A DNA stretch of 64,000 nt from Andrena cerasifolii (lineage: Eukaryota > Arthropoda > Insecta > Hymenoptera > Andrenidae): positions 15,091,011 through 15,155,010 of the forward strand of contig NC_135125.1 of assembly GCF_050908995.1 (NCBI RefSeq), written 5' to 3'. Under the pieces are notes generated by a model. It worked only from the letters and a program-made list of their open reading frames with translations. It had not been told where the DNA came from and made no database searches. A program made the translations under genes and the position numbers. Shown here one piece after another: positions 13,031 through 26,390 of the stretch. The stretch's first letter is position 1. Every line of letters begins with the position of its first letter.

Positions 13031-13985
13031 AAAGTAATTAAGAAATAATAGAATAATGAAATAATTGTCTCGTGAGATTAAAGTCTCAAGTGAGACACGT
13101 TATTTTTATCTCACAGTTATTGGATTTGCCCCTTTAGGAATTGAATTTTGGAAGAAATGATAAATTCGTGCTAATGCTTTGAAAGGCTTTGACCCTCTTC
13201 TAGTGGTACCTACAGGGAGAAAGCTTAAAAAACAATTACCTATTCACTTACAGAACACCCTCGTGGGAGGTGCTGAAATAGAGAAGCTCGCATGGAAATA
13301 CATTCTACCCAATTCTTAAGAGTCTTCCACTAATTACCTATCCCCCCCTATTTTCCTACGACCTATCTTCAATTGGTACGAATTTCTTAGGTGATAAGTA
13401 CTGCCCTCGAGAGCTACCAGTTCCTGAATTCATTAATTCGGGCCCAGAAAAATCCTCCATCGAACACGATCACGCCAGTGTATTCCGAAGGTTGCATACC
13501 GAATTAATTCGGACCACCTGGCACGAAATAAGGAAAATATTTTCGCCCGTTAAACCAGACCCCGCACTGTCTGACAAGCTCGCTTCCAAATTCGAGATAC
13601 GTTCCATCCCCCTCCTCACTTTGTGTGCTCTTCAAAGTCTATCTTTAAACATTTTCGTCAAGAAGTCAAGTCCTTAGTCAAAGTTCGCTGCGCTGCGGCG
13701 GTCCGATCTTATCCGTATCTTCGGGACACGGTACAAAGTCGGTATGTACCTCGAAACTCCGCGCGATACAATATTCAGCAAGGACGCTCGGTCGGAGTCG
13801 CGATACTTGGAAGCTGGAAGGTCCAGGCACTACCGGAATCCACCACGAATCTGTACATATGTACCTCCAACCGAGGAGAACTAATGTGGAACGACGTTTA
13901 AAAAAATTCCAAGCGAATCTTAAGAAATAAATATTTCTTCAGGTTTTTTGTTTAAACATTTCTTTCAGAACCCCGTCCTCATTAA

Positions 13986-14199
13986 GGTAGGTTTTCCTAC
14001 ACGCAACGGAATACAATGTCACTTCAAAGTCGATTTTCTCGAAAATGAAGCGCAATATCAAAAAATGTTATTCGTTTTGCTTGACTTATTTACTCGTTAT
14101 AAGTCGAAAAGTAATAGCGACTTTTTTTGATATCGCGCTTCATTTTCGAGATAATCGACTTTGAAATTCTCCACGTTGCGTCCATACGAAAACCTGCCT
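13986..14199. mobile_element. Small TTAA-flanked foldback MITE (214 bp)
   Basis: The arms are about 90 bp and share AATGAAGCGC(A/G)ATATCAAAAA and ACGCAACG-type blocks. The termini are GGTAGGTTTTC and its complement GAAAACCTGCC. TTAA lies at 13982-13985 and at 14200-14203. It sits immediately left of another palindromic element. Confidence 0.7.
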
Positions 14200-14217
14200 T
14201 TAAATGGGAACAACTTA

Positions 14218-14770
14218 CAAGGGGAGGACACCATGTGATATAGACATCGATTTTGATGAGCCTTGGCACGATGGATCTATGTCGAAAATAAGTAAATAGG
14301 TGTCCGAGGGTTTCAGCTAATAAGCCTTAATAATAGAGATATTTACATATAAATTATTAAAAATTTCATAATGGCCGTTGGGTTCTAGTGGGTAAAAATC
14401 CCACACTACCCTGGCGCCTCCGGGGGATTCCCCTCTGGAAGGATGGGGGTGCCTGTTGAAGATTTCCCGAAGTTAAAAAAAAATTATAAAAAAAAATAAT
14501 TAATAAAAAAAAAGTTTTTTAACATGGAGATATCCTCAAAAAGCACCCCGACGCCTCCAGAAGGGAATTCTCCGCGGGCACCAAGGTAGTTGTGGGATTT
14601 TTAACCACTAAAACTCCACTATGAAATTTTTAATAATTTACTTATAAATATCTCTATTATCAAGGCCTATTGGCTGAAACACTCGGACACCTATTTACTT
14701 ATTTTCAACACAGATCCATCCTGCCAAGGCTCATCAAAATCGATGTATATCGCATGGTGTCCTCCCCTTG
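14218..14770. mobile_element. Palindromic MITE (553 bp), TTA target site
   Basis: The inverted ends read CAAGGGGAGGACACCATG and pair across the whole element. The internal GC blocks (GGCGCCTCC / GGCGTC) and the AAATTATTAAAAATTTCATA blocks also pair. TTA directly precedes 14218 and follows 14770, a 3-bp duplication compatible with PIF/Harbinger (inference). No open frame encodes a transposase. Confidence 0.75.
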
Positions 14771-16663
14771 TTAGCGACGATATCATTCTCTCATGCTTCC
14801 TCGGTTGCTCCGAATCAATTACCACCGAGCAGGGAACAGTACCTACTTTAGTGCAAAGAAAGAGTCGCGATGCAAAGTTCACGCAGATAATTGCTGTTTG
14901 CCGACAGATCAAGGAGACGGGCTAGATAATTGTAGCTCGAGAAACAGCCCGACGGTGCGTGGCCATGCACACCGGCCATCCCAGGCAGACTTTACCTTTC
15001 GGATTAGCCAAACATCAGCCAGCTAGCCCTCGCTCATTGACAACTTGCGACGTAAGCGTTCTGACGCCGCGGAAAGTTCAGTCTTGTCGAAATCTTAGTC
15101 AGCGAACCGGCGACACCACGCGCGGTGACCAGTTCCAGTTATTTTACGACAGAGTCCGTCCCTTCTCTGGAAGGTTTCGTCGAGCAAGCATAAACGTTAC
15201 ACAGGCGAACGATTTACCATTCCGATGGAGGAGTCATTCGTTAGGCTCGATCGGTAATCTTAATTAACGATTGATTAACGCGACGCTCAATAGGCACGAC
15301 TTCTATCTGCGTGAAAAATTTAGGGCACTTCTTATCTAAAATAAAGGACCTCCGAACTAAATGAAAATACAGTGGGCATTTCTCGGGGTGCCATCGCAAT
15401 TACTTCGATGATCTGGCGAGTATCGAGATTACGTTTATCTGACTGAAATTATCGCTTTATGTATTGCAGAAATTAGTGAACTCTCCTTATCGTCTGCTGT
15501 TTATATATGAAAATGTAGCTTGATTACGGCACCCGCGATCTTAATTAATTTAATGATTAATTCGACGCTCGGAGTGTACATTTTGGACCCGCTGAAAAAT
15601 GTGATTTCGGGGATTGAAATCTCAAGGAGGGGTTTTAAATGGCACTTTTCACCGTCGCTTGAGAAATGAAGACACTTCGTTCGACCTTAGGCTGTCTGCA
15701 CGCCACGCTAAATACATACGACTACTTATCTAGAAGGTTCATTGCTAATGCGTTTCCTTGACTATGCCAACGGTGCCAGGGCTTAAGAGCACAAGGAAGA
15801 TAACGGAAGCGTCCGACAAGTCCATTGGAAAATTTCGAGAACGTTAGTCACAACGACCCAATTTGATCTGTGGGAAATTATTCCGCTGTCTGCGCATGAT
15901 TTAATCTACCGTGGACAGAAGACGAATTTCCGAAAGCAACGCTTCTGTTCCGGAAATATGCCCGAGGTATTTGTAATTGAGATAAATATCCAAACTCGTT
16001 TTCCAACGGAGAAATGAATTTACCGGAAGGTGAATTCTTATTTGGGGATACAGAGCGATTAGATTAACTCTCGTTAGCATCCACAGTGATAGAATCGCTC
16101 GTGGGCAGAGAAAATACGGTCCGGGGGGAATTAATCAATCGAAATGTGGTCAACAAATGTCGAAACCGCCCTACGTCATTTTCATTTCCATAGGTAAACA
16201 CTTGTCTGCCGATAACCTCCTTATCAATGCGAATCGCCGATCGATGGAAACAGCTTGTTAATGCCATTCCTGTTTTCGACACCCGACGTACGATTCCTAC
16301 ATCGAGATTCGTATCGAACTAATTGATAACGCGTTACTCCCCCTCGATGCGTCGCCGCTGCGCGCGAGGAGCACGGAGGCTTGGTCCTTCTACGATGGGG
16401 GTTAAGGCGGAACCACGCGTGCGGAACGGAGTTAACGTTGGGTTTGCGATGACTAAAGCGGGGTTCCCACTTGTGTAATATAAAACTGAATATTTCGCAC
16501 GGGGAATACTTGCAACTGAATTGGAATATCTAGCAGAAAATCTGACCGTAACTAAGCTTCGCATGCCCATGATCTGCGCCGCCCATCGACAAGTGGGATC
16601 GTTGCTTTAGGGATTCAAAATTGAATATTCAAGCTACTGTTTCGTCAGGAGTGTAGATCGATC
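14771..16663. other. No gene seen
   Basis: Non-repetitive, moderately AT-rich DNA. No frame shows a recognisable domain or a good exon boundary. Confidence 0.45.
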
Positions 16664-16667
16664 TTAA

Positions 16668-17387
16668 GGGGGTATACCCGTTTGAACCCTCGGAAAATGT
16701 ATACATTTTGTGGATTTTTTTACAAGTCAACGGTTTGATGCAGATTTCCCGTTTTTTAACTATGTTTACATAGTATTATGAACTACTTATAAAAAAAGTT
16801 TCAGTTAAAAAACTATTGTTTTTCGGAAGTTACGGATACATGTCCGAAAGTCTCTCGATTTTAGGCGGCTAAACGGTGGCCCTAAAAACTCGCGCTACGT
16901 TCAACCAATTTACTTCAAATTTTGCATGCAGAATCATAATAAGATTCCGCATCGTCCAACGAAGGCTTTTTTTATTTCGATTCCCCGTTTATTATTTATA
17001 AAGGAAAAAGGTGGATTTTTCTCTTAGAAAAATTTAACTTTACCTTTGATCTCTCACCATTTCTTTATTTTTCAAAATTTTCAAAATCGCCTTCGTTGGA
17101 CGATGCGGAATCTTATTATGATTCTGCATGCAAAATTGGAAGTGAATTGGTTGAGCGTAGCGCGAGTTTTTAGGGCCACCGTTTAGCCGTCTAAAATCGA
17201 GAGACTTTCGGACATGTATCCGTAACTTCCGCAAAACAATAGTTTTTTAACTGAAACTTTTTTTATAAGTAGTTCATAATACTATGTAAACATAGTTAAA
17301 AAACGGGAAATCTTCGTCAACCCGTTGACTTATAAAAAAATCCACAAAATGTATACATTTTCCGAGGGTTCAAACGGGTATACCCCC
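16668..17387. mobile_element. TTAA-flanked foldback MITE (720 bp), copy 2
   Basis: Same family as 10550-11269: arms 16668-16966 and 17089-17387 (299 bp each), centre 122 bp. TTAA lies at 16664-16667 and 17388-17391. The centre is the reverse complement of that in copy 1. Only scattered substitutions separate the copies, for example in the right arm near 17135-17155, so both are fairly young. Confidence 0.93.
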
Positions 17388-17391
17388 TTAA

Positions 17392-19328
17392 GACGTAGTT
17401 ACCTTTGGGAAACGGACCCTATTTAAATCGCGCAACGTCCAGTCGCGCGCGTGGGAACGCGGCTTAAGAGCAGAGCCAGGGAACCCTCCGCCGCAGTTCC
17501 ATTCCAAGCGAGAGAACGGTGGAGGAACGAGATGAAATTGCAAATGTTATTGCGGTACAGCACGGTAGCTCTCTCCTGCGATACATTTTGCCCGATTACC
17601 GCGACGGAGGGAAAAGAAGGCGAGCGGCTGTTTGGGTGTGCTGAAAGGCGGGGAATGAAGTGTCGCGTTATGAAGAAAAAAATTCACAAACATCGGTTGA
17701 CCAACTGATAAGGAGGGGACGCGTAGACAGATAGGGGGGGAACAATACCCGCGACGCATTCGAGCCGATTGCTCGATAAGATCGGTACAAAAGACGGCCT
17801 TGGTGGGCGGATTTAATCAGGAGTAACGAAAACAATGATCTATGAGACTGGTATCGGGGATTATCGCGCGATCATAGACGGTTTTCCGCGTGGAACGTCA
17901 GCTCCGAATAGCAGTGCTCGCCGGCTGATAACAAGAGTGACAATGAAACTGCGCAGAACCGAGAAAAAAAAATACTCGCCGAGAGCATCGAAGATAATGG
18001 GGACTCTGTGCCGCTTGGGATCAGAAAATTTTCTGCACGCTCTTCTGTCGTCGCATCGGGCGCAGGGAATACAAGAGGAAACTGCGTGCGGCAATTATCT
18101 CGCGGAGATAAAGCACACGTCCACGTTTCCCGAAACGTAAGCAACGATCCGCGAAACGCCGATGAATCTTATCAGCAGAATGCGGAGAGCGTTGCGCGCA
18201 ACGCAAGGTGCAAGTCGTTCGAGGCAATCTCGAATTTTTGTGACTGTTCTGGGAACCACGGATTCCGCGCTACATTTCCAGCGAATTAATAAAGAAACAT
18301 TTATCACCACCTGGTTGTTTATTGAATTTTAAAAACTGCAGGATCGCGAAGGGTGAAACATGAAACTTACTAGGTGCTTCTAGGGTCGCCAACTTTTTTT
18401 TCTCGATTAAAAATAAAGTAATTCACGGCCAAATGTGGTAAGAAATTCAGTAGGTACGTCGTGAGAAAATATAGTAGTTTTCCGAGGAAAGTGGTACAAA
18501 TTAACATTTTTTATGAGAGATTGGCTCTGTTTCTCTCTTCCCGCCACTTCATATTCATTATAGAAAACATCCTCTCTCTGTTAAAGTTTAATTTCGCAAA
18601 TTAAAGTTTTCATGTTACTATAAAATAAAGAAATAAATAAAAATTGTAGAATTTTATCGATGTATCGGAAATATAGTATTTTCGCGTACTGTATCTTTTT
18701 CTAACAGTATATAGTACAGAATTCAAATTATATTATTTAAGTATATAGTACACTAGACAAAAATATAGTACAATACTATATATAATAGTACGGTCCTCCT
18801 CCTAGATACTTCCTCCTTTTGAATCTCTTTAACGATTCTTCGAAGATCCTAGATGAGGGAAGCTACTAATGAAAAGTTTCGATTCTTTTCATCCTTCACA
18901 ATTATTTACAGTAATTTACGCAACCTTGGTACCAGAATCGATCGAGCCACGATGCCCCGTGTTATCATTAGTTCTACGCTCCTCCCTTCGTTCCAGACCA
19001 AACGGAGCGAAATGACCAACTCTAAAGGAGCAATTATTAATTAGAAAGGTCCACTTCACCCGGTCGGCATTCGTTTCCCCCCTAACTCTTCGATATTTCC
19101 TGAACGTAGTTTAGAGCTTAGAGGAAAGCTCTATAAGCTCTGGCCTGCACAATATCCACCAAAATGGTAAAATTGGTGACATGGTGAAACGGAGAAGCCA
19201 GAATCGAATGGGCCCATTCGTACTAGAGACCATGGTATGGTACGTGTAGTAAAAAGACACGGGTACACGTGTATTACATATATCCGTACCTCGATCCGTG
19301 TAGCTTTTAGTACACGGGTACCCGTGCA
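17392..19328. other. No gene seen
   Basis: CpG-rich to about 18300, then AT-rich. A short ATATAGTAC-rich stretch at about 18660-18795 contains imperfect direct repeats. No supported exon. Confidence 0.4.
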
Positions 19329-19793
19329 CTATTTCACGTGTATTTAAATACACGTGTATCAACGTATTTGTGTATTTTCATCAGAATTGGGCAATGGCGG
19401 TCACTTAAGCAATAAGTGTAATAAAACCGAGTGATGTTTCTCAATTTTAAGGATTATCGTTGCGTCTAAAAAGAAGCTCGCTTATTACCAGTAATGCCTT
19501 AATTTTTTGTATCAAAATAGGTAATCGATTAAATAAATCTTGTTAATTTTATAATTGTGTTATTAGTTGCAATCTGAAAATTTGTAAAACCATACTTTCC
19601 GCATATTATTCTAGTAAATATATTTAAATACATTAATTCTTTTATGAATTTCGCGATCCCCCAGAGTTCTGGGATATCTATAGATATTAAAAATCAGACG
19701 AATCAAAATACGGATACGTTAATATGCGTGTATTTATAAATACACGAGTATCTAAATTCACGTGTATTTAAATACACGTGAAATAGGGATCTC
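19329..19793. repeat. Inverted repeat with CACGTG palindromes
   Basis: The left end (19329-19380) and right end (about 19700-19793) are inverted copies that share CTATTTCACGTGTATTTAAA and continue into AACGTAT-(T/C)-GTATTTT. The motif CACGTG occurs at 19335, 19351, 19759 and 19775, and again just outside at 19266. It is probably a short non-autonomous element; ends and target site are not resolved. Confidence 0.6.
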
Positions 19794-20348
19794 TATTTCG
19801 TACAAGTCCCAGGTCCACCTTTACCTCGCTGAAAATACATAGCTCTGCCCCGCGATCGGCGGAGGTGCGTACGTCGCGTGGCTCGTTGGGCACGAGTGAC
19901 GGCAATCGCGACAACAGAAGCAGCCAGGAATCGCGGAGCAGCTGGACGGCCTGATTGTTCCTCCCGGTAGAAACCGGCAATCGGTGTCACTGTGTCGAGC
20001 TGCTACCGGTGACGTCACTGCTAAACACCGTCGACAGGCCCCTACTCCGTTCGCCGCTGTTATCCCCGACACTTACGACACTGAATAAGGAACGAACGAG
20101 CGCGGCCGATTAGCAGCTGGCAGATAATGTTGCCGCGTGCGCGCAAAAACCGGCGAACAACGAAGCGCGCGCTCCATTGTCCCTGGCGGCGTTCAGATGG
20201 GAAATGGCAGCCGGGGCGGCCGTAAATGGGACGCGAAATGAATCACTACGCGATGGAGAAGTTGGCCAAGCGTCCGTGGCCGAGCAAAGTTCGCTTGGGG
20301 ATTTATTTATGGCCAAGGCTCGGGCCTTTTAGGGGAAGGGTTGCGGTA
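19794..20348. other. No gene seen, CpG-rich
   Basis: CpG-dense DNA with overlapping open frames on the minus strand that are arginine- and serine-rich and match nothing I recognise. Not called as coding. Confidence 0.4.
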
Positions 20349-20426
20349 GGACTTCTTTCGGGGCCTGGACGTTGCGTTTGGGACTTCTTTCGGGGCCTGG
20401 GCGTTGCGTTTGGGACTTCTTTTGAG
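20349..20426. repeat. 32-bp tandem repeat, about 2.4 copies
   Basis: GGACTTCTTTCGGGGCCTGG begins at 20349 and again at 20381, with a degenerate third start at 20413. It falls inside a 142-codon plus-strand open frame that I regard as spurious. Confidence 0.75.
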
Positions 20427-23400
20427 GTGGAATGCTGCACTGTACGCCTCCTCGGTGGCGCAGCGCGACTTCTTTACGCGGAAAAATTGTACCGGGACCT
20501 CTTTCGACGTGGCGGTGTTCGTTTCCACTACTCGAAATCCGGAAGAGTTATGGATGTCAGAGGACGTGGTAGATCGATCGCATCGCGCTCCGTTCGACGG
20601 CGGTCTATTTCAAACGAACGGTGTGACGTGGAAACGGCTGGCAGCCGCGAGTGACGCTCGCTGAGTAATTCCTCGGTTCTGATGGCACCGACACTCTTGT
20701 CATCGGCTCTTCCTACTATCTGCGCGTCACCGCGCGGGCACACGTCACGAGCGGCCGCCGTGGAACGTCGACGCGGCTATTGTTCAAATTCGTACGGGGC
20801 TGGGAAACGAAGCGGGCGGCCTTAAATCTGCCAAGTGTGTCAGGACCGGCGCGTGAATTGGGGGGAACGTTGCTGCGAGAGAATCGCGTGTATGGGATTG
20901 ATATGAGAACAACGGGGAACTTATGATTCTCCATGCTACCGACGATGCTGCGAAGGAAGTATTGGATATGGAGTATGTGAATGGGATCGTCTGAACTCTA
21001 AATGGTTTTTAAATTGGAGCAGGCTCAGCGAGGGACCGCTTTAAGAAATAGATTGAGAAATCTACGCTCCTTCTCGAAGGGAAAATTCTGTACGAAATAT
21101 TTCAACAAATTCCTAGCACCTTTAATGATATCGAGGGATCTCAATTGATCGTGGAATCGAGGGAACACCTGTTCAAGCAGAGTTATATGCAAATGTGATT
21201 TCAATTCTCAAAGCCACTCGAGATACGTATTCCAGCAACTTGAAAGCCACCTGATGAAGATCCTATGGGAGCAGGTGGTACCTACAGAGAACTGCCCCTA
21301 TTCCTAATATTTGATTTCTACCGGAGGCTAAAAAAATTTCTCTGAGAACCAAACGGATGCGGAGCGCGATTGCTCTGGTATTTCCGTCTGCCTTGTCTCT
21401 TAGGTGTTTCTCCCCGTTACGAGAAGGTACGTACCAAAAAGCAGGTCACGCAACGGTGATAACGGTAATCCGTAGAAGCCGTGGTGCAACGTCGTCCACG
21501 TGGAAAAGCAAACGAAGAAAAGCGTGTCTTACCCACGTCTCTCATAAATTGCAATACTACCGCTTGGTTAGCTTTGTACTGGCTCCAGGCAGTAATGGCA
21601 GCGTGGGTTTTCCCCCCCCGGATCACTCTGGCCATTACCGAGGTAGTAATTTGGAAAGTCCAAGCTAAATATTGTGGTTTTCGGGCAACTCGTAGGACCT
21701 TATGACGAATCGTAAATCCGAGATAATTTTACCAAAGCTGGAGACAAAAATCATGTACGTTAAGTAAGTAATTTTAATTTGATTGTTTTTTGGGAAGCGT
21801 CCGAGCAGTGATGTCGAGCCATCTCGATAAATGGAGCACTATGCTCTGTCCGAGGTTCGTCAGGAGACATTAAACAAAGGAAGTTTATCGTCCAAGTGAG
21901 GCTTACTCATTCGTCGAGTATGCTTATGTGCCAGTAGCTCGTGCAAGCACGCGTATACGCACATGCGGCTGGCTCTATTCGCAATTATCCGACGTAGTCT
22001 AATATCAAATGGGTGCATATTCTGCTTTCGTTACGCCTGCCAAGTTCCTTCCAATGCGTATTATACTCTCTCTTATCAGAAGCAGAGATATTTATGTTTC
22101 ATGTGCAACGGGGGCCTCCAATGACCCCGGAAATCAAACGTAACAGAACTGAAGTTAAGCTAGTGGTTCCAAACTACGACCTACGCTATCATCCGTTCCT
22201 CAATCAATACTTCACTCTCAATTTATGCGAGACACAGTTAAGTACATCCAAGTTCAGTAAAATACCTTTTCTTTCGTAAGAGCAAAGTATAGTGGTGGTA
22301 AAAAAAAAGTCTACTGGACTTCTTTTCAGGGGATGGTGGGGCATAAGTTTGGGGTGATGGTAGAGAAAAATACACCCCTCTTGCTATTTTTAACCCATTA
22401 TGTAATACTGATTTAATTAAAATTTTAAAACCGTAGTTTAAAAGTATTCCCTTCTTTAGTATAAACTTAATGGAGATCAATTTTGAAAAATAAGCGAGTT
22501 CTTTCAAAGCCAAGGGAGGCATCTGGCCCTTTTGCACCCCTTTCGTATCCACATATTATATTTGTTAGAATATAATGTTTATTTATTTAAGAAAATAAAA
22601 GTTACACAGTCGATCGTCAGTATAATAATAATAACTGCGTAATACTTAAACTAAAAGTAATGGAAAGAATAGTCTTTAGCGCGATGCAAGTTAACCGTTT
22701 GGAGGGTTTTCTCGGACTGGGAAGCGCAGGGGTCGAGAAGACCGTTTTCCCCTCTTTTGGGTCTCCTGTAGCGAAAGAAAGGAAACTCATAAACTACCGG
22801 GTCCCCAAACCCTAGTAGCATTTCTGGTTGGCCCACAGTATCCCCCAGTTGGGAATTAGTTGGCCATCAAAATGCCAACAATAAATGCTACTAGGGAAGT
22901 CCCTGACACTTCAACTCCAGGAACAGTCCATCGTTGTACACATTCTAACAATATTCACACCACTAGTCTACTCTGAGCAAATCCCCAATCTGTAGCATAC
23001 AAATTCAACCCACGATTTTTTTGCATTTCCATTACCGCCTGACGGTACCAAACGCGCTTGCAGCAAGAATCCCTACGCATCGGCACCGAATTATCCCCCA
23101 AAAAAGTGTTGACAACCGCCCTACGATTAACTACATCCCAGGATCCCAATGAAGTCGGTGCATCATCGGCGAACAGTCGGCGAACGGTACCGCGTACGCG
23201 TGCGTACGAGGAGAGTAACTCTCGATCCAGTTCGCGCGCGTTTATCGAAAGGCGAGAGTGTCAACGTTCACCCGCGTGAAAGTGAAAATCTGGGTCCGCG
23301 CGGAGCGCAGGCGAGAGATACCGCCACGCTCGCCGATTGTCGACCAGCGACGGGGAAAGAAGGAAGGCGCGAGGGACGTGGGGAGGGTAAAGGCCGGCCC

Positions 23401-24581
23401 GCGGCGGTATCTAGGCTGCGACCTGCTTCGCGATATCATTTGGGTCATTGTGTTTCAGCCGGGTCCAGCGAAACCGGGTGAACGCGGCCCGCCACGCGCG
23501 GATCCCTGCTGCCCGCGGAGAAGCAGGGGCGCGCGCCAGCGTTATGCACCTTCCCGTGTCCACGCATGTGCGTGCCCCTACGCGCGCGAGTGCCGCGCGC
23601 TATTCCGCCCCGACCGCTCTCGTTATATCACAGGCGACGTTGCGTAAAACGTACGCTGGCAACACGCTCTCCTCTCCGTTACGGAGTATCGTGGCCGCCT
23701 TTCGCCCCTCCGCTGGCCCCTTTTTAAGCCTGCCCCCCCCCCTCCCCCCTGCCCCCCGTTAACCTCCCACGACTCTCTACCTCCTCGTTCCGTCTCTTTA
23801 CACGCGGCTCAGCCATCGCCGCGCGAACTCTGACGCTAGTAAGCATCTCCTCGTCCGCGCGCGGCGAAAGTTTGTTTTCATTTTTTTCACGCGCTCGGGC
23901 CCCACTGCTGCGCCGGTAGCGTGCCACCGAATCGACACTTTCGGGATAAGCGCGCAGGCGGACGAATGGCGTCCATGCTAACGGAGAATGTTTCTCGTTG
24001 GCGAGGAAAAGCTGACCGAAATAGACACTTGAATGTCTTCTTCAGCTGCGACGATGCGAATAGTATTTTATATGCAATTTGAACCCGCAGCGTAGTCGCC
24101 TACTTTTTGTAACGTCGCAAGTGTCTTGGGTGGGGTACCCACCCCCTGTTATCTAGCGGCACTGATGTGTGTATATTGCGTATCGAGTGTTTAGAGGCTT
24201 GTCAGAGGATCCAGTTATATTACGGTTACTTTTATCCTACCGCGTAACTAGCCGAGGAAAGCCCGCTGTGTTCTGCCTCTCGTGGGAGTAATTTATTCAT
24301 CCATCTTGTTCAATCGTCAGACGCGTCGTATAGGTTAGCCCGCGCCGCCACCTACTCTCGACAGCTGTTTTTTTTTCGTCGGCGGACGCCGGCACAAAAT
24401 CGTTTAATCGATGGCGCAGAAGGCCGTCTAGCCCGCTCCACATAATCGCTGCGTTGTTGGAAAGCCGCCGGGCGGTGAGAAATAAGAGCGGCGCGGCGAC
24501 GTTAGGGAGAAGGAAACGAAGAGACCCGATGGGATACCCGCGCGCGCGGGAGAGCCTCTCTTTCTCCTGGCACCGCGGTAA
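20427..24581. other. No gene seen
   Basis: Alternates CpG-rich (to 21000, and 23100-24300) and AT-rich (22000-22700) DNA. C-rich runs occur near 23728-23756. Open frames are low-complexity Arg/Pro/Ser. A distal promoter or untranslated exon could lie in the 23100-23950 CpG island, but nothing in the sequence proves it. Confidence 0.35.
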
Positions 24582-25086
24582 TAAAGGCGGCCGCACGCGG
24601 CCCGGCCGGCCTGTCAGTTTGGCCTGCACGGGCCGGACTATGCAGGCCGGCCCGACGCTGCACAGCGGTCGGGGTAGGGGTAGTAACATTCGTGTTGTAT
24701 AACTTTTAAACTATAAACGATATCGGAATGGCGCCAAAAAATATGAAATGAAAAAATTATTCCTTTTTAATTATTTATAATTGAATATACTGTACGTTCA
24801 TTTAATGTTTCTTTTTAAATTTTTTCAACTTAATTGTTATAAAAAAAATTGAAAACTGTTTATTTAGTAGTTAATTTAATGCTCTTTAAGCGATTTAAGT
24901 CGCTTGTTGGGTAAACTTTTAGTTTCCGATTATAAGGAAAAAGCAAATGGTACTATTAGAGATTGTGACGAAATCTACCGTTTAGTTAAACATTATTATT
25001 CATTTATTATTAATTTATTCAGCGGATTTATTCATTTCAGAGTATTAAGAAATTCTTTATTCTTTATTGTATCCATATGGAAGTGA

Positions 25087-25268
25087 TGTCGATGGATTCC
25101 TTATGTTTTCCCGGTGAAAATCATACAAAATTTCATGTAAATCTGACTATTGTTAACAAATTCAGCTTGAAATTATATAAATCAATTTTTCATGAAATTT
25201 CCTTCATTATGGTCCGAATTATGTCGTTTTTGGTGTTAGTTTCATCGGCGAAACATAAGGAATCGATA
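25087..25268. repeat. Small foldback repeat (about 182 bp)
   Basis: The left end (GATGGATTCCTTATGTTTT) pairs with the right end (GAAACATAAGGAATCGAT), and internal ATTTCATG blocks pair too. A 117-codon open frame overlaps it but looks like a by-product of the repeat. Confidence 0.55.
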
Positions 25269-25647
25269 GGCGTCGTTTTTTGCAAAGATCTGATGAGAAA
25301 TGCGGAAATCCTGGACATCTCTGACTTTTTAATGATATTCCAACCCTTTCGAAGGTCGAGAGCCATCAAATTCGGTGAGGCACTGGGGAGTCCTGTTCTC
25401 GCCACGGGGTACCAGGCGGCATCTCTTTGACAGGTGTCGCTGGAGAATCACTCTGTAGTATTCATTCAGTAGATTTCGATAGGAGAAAGTTTATTTTTCC
25501 TGCGCAATCCGGACTATGCAGGCCGGCCGGAGCAAATACGAAAAACGATTCGGTCTGCCTGAATCGGACTGATCGGAAAACGTGTAAAAATTTGTAATCT
25601 AAACCCTGATCAAACTTGATTGGATCGATACCGATACTATTAATGAT

Positions 25648-25782
25648 ATTCAATCAATTCAATACCAAATTATTCAATAGGAAATATCAATTCAATACCA
25701 AATTATTCAATAGGAAATATCGATACATATCGAAATTTAAGGTACTTAAATATCGATACATATCGAAATTTAAGGTACTTGG
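25648..25782. repeat. Two adjacent direct duplications
   Basis: AATTCAATACCAAATTATTC with following GGAAATATC occurs twice 32 bp apart. Immediately downstream, ATATCGATACATATCGAAAT plus TTAAGGTACTT occurs twice about 34 bp apart. AT-rich microsatellite-like expansion. Confidence 0.75.
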
Positions 25783-26159
25783 TATCAGATTCTTCTTCAA
25801 TCGATATCAAATAAATACTATACTGAATCAATACCCCTTTCATACTTCACGAAGATATCGATAGATACTTCTTTCATACTGAACTAAATTATCGGTATTT
25901 GTTCGTACCGAGAGACGCGCGAAAATCGATGTTTCTTTCGGGGTTGTAAGACCCAATTAATCTGATGGTGCGCGTGCTGCCCGATACTTTATCACCCGCC
26001 ACAATTAATATTAAGCAAGAGAGTGATCGCTAGCCATTCCGGGGCGTCCAGAAGTTTCGGGCGCTGAAAATGTTTCGAATATTTTAGGAAATGTGTATCT
26101 ACTGTAATATGAATAATGGTAGCTAATAATGTGAATAATTATAAAGTAAACTGAAAATG

Positions 26160-26390
26160 GAACTAAACTGCTGGACAAAATTAAAGGAACACTATAATTT
26201 CCCGAAAAAATTGGTCATTTTGAAATGGCTGTACTAACTCCGCGAAAAGTAGTCGCAAAAAATATTTAAAAAAGGCATTTTTACGCTTCAAGCTTCTACT
26301 TTTTGATTCAACGACTCAAATCCTTTTTTCCATCCATTATGATACTGTTTCATCAATGGAAACAAAATTGAAAAAATTTAAAACACTGTC
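26160..26390. mobile_element. Possible Tc1/mariner relic
   Basis: Contains TGGACAAAATTAAAGGAACAC followed by AT-rich sequence, a style typical of Tc1-like element ends. No transposase frame and no second end were found, so this is a weak call from sequence style alone. Confidence 0.25.

Noticed and set aside
20226..20654. 142-codon plus-strand frame spanning a 32-bp tandem repeat
   Set aside because: Repeat-derived and overlapped by equally long frames on both strands; no domain.
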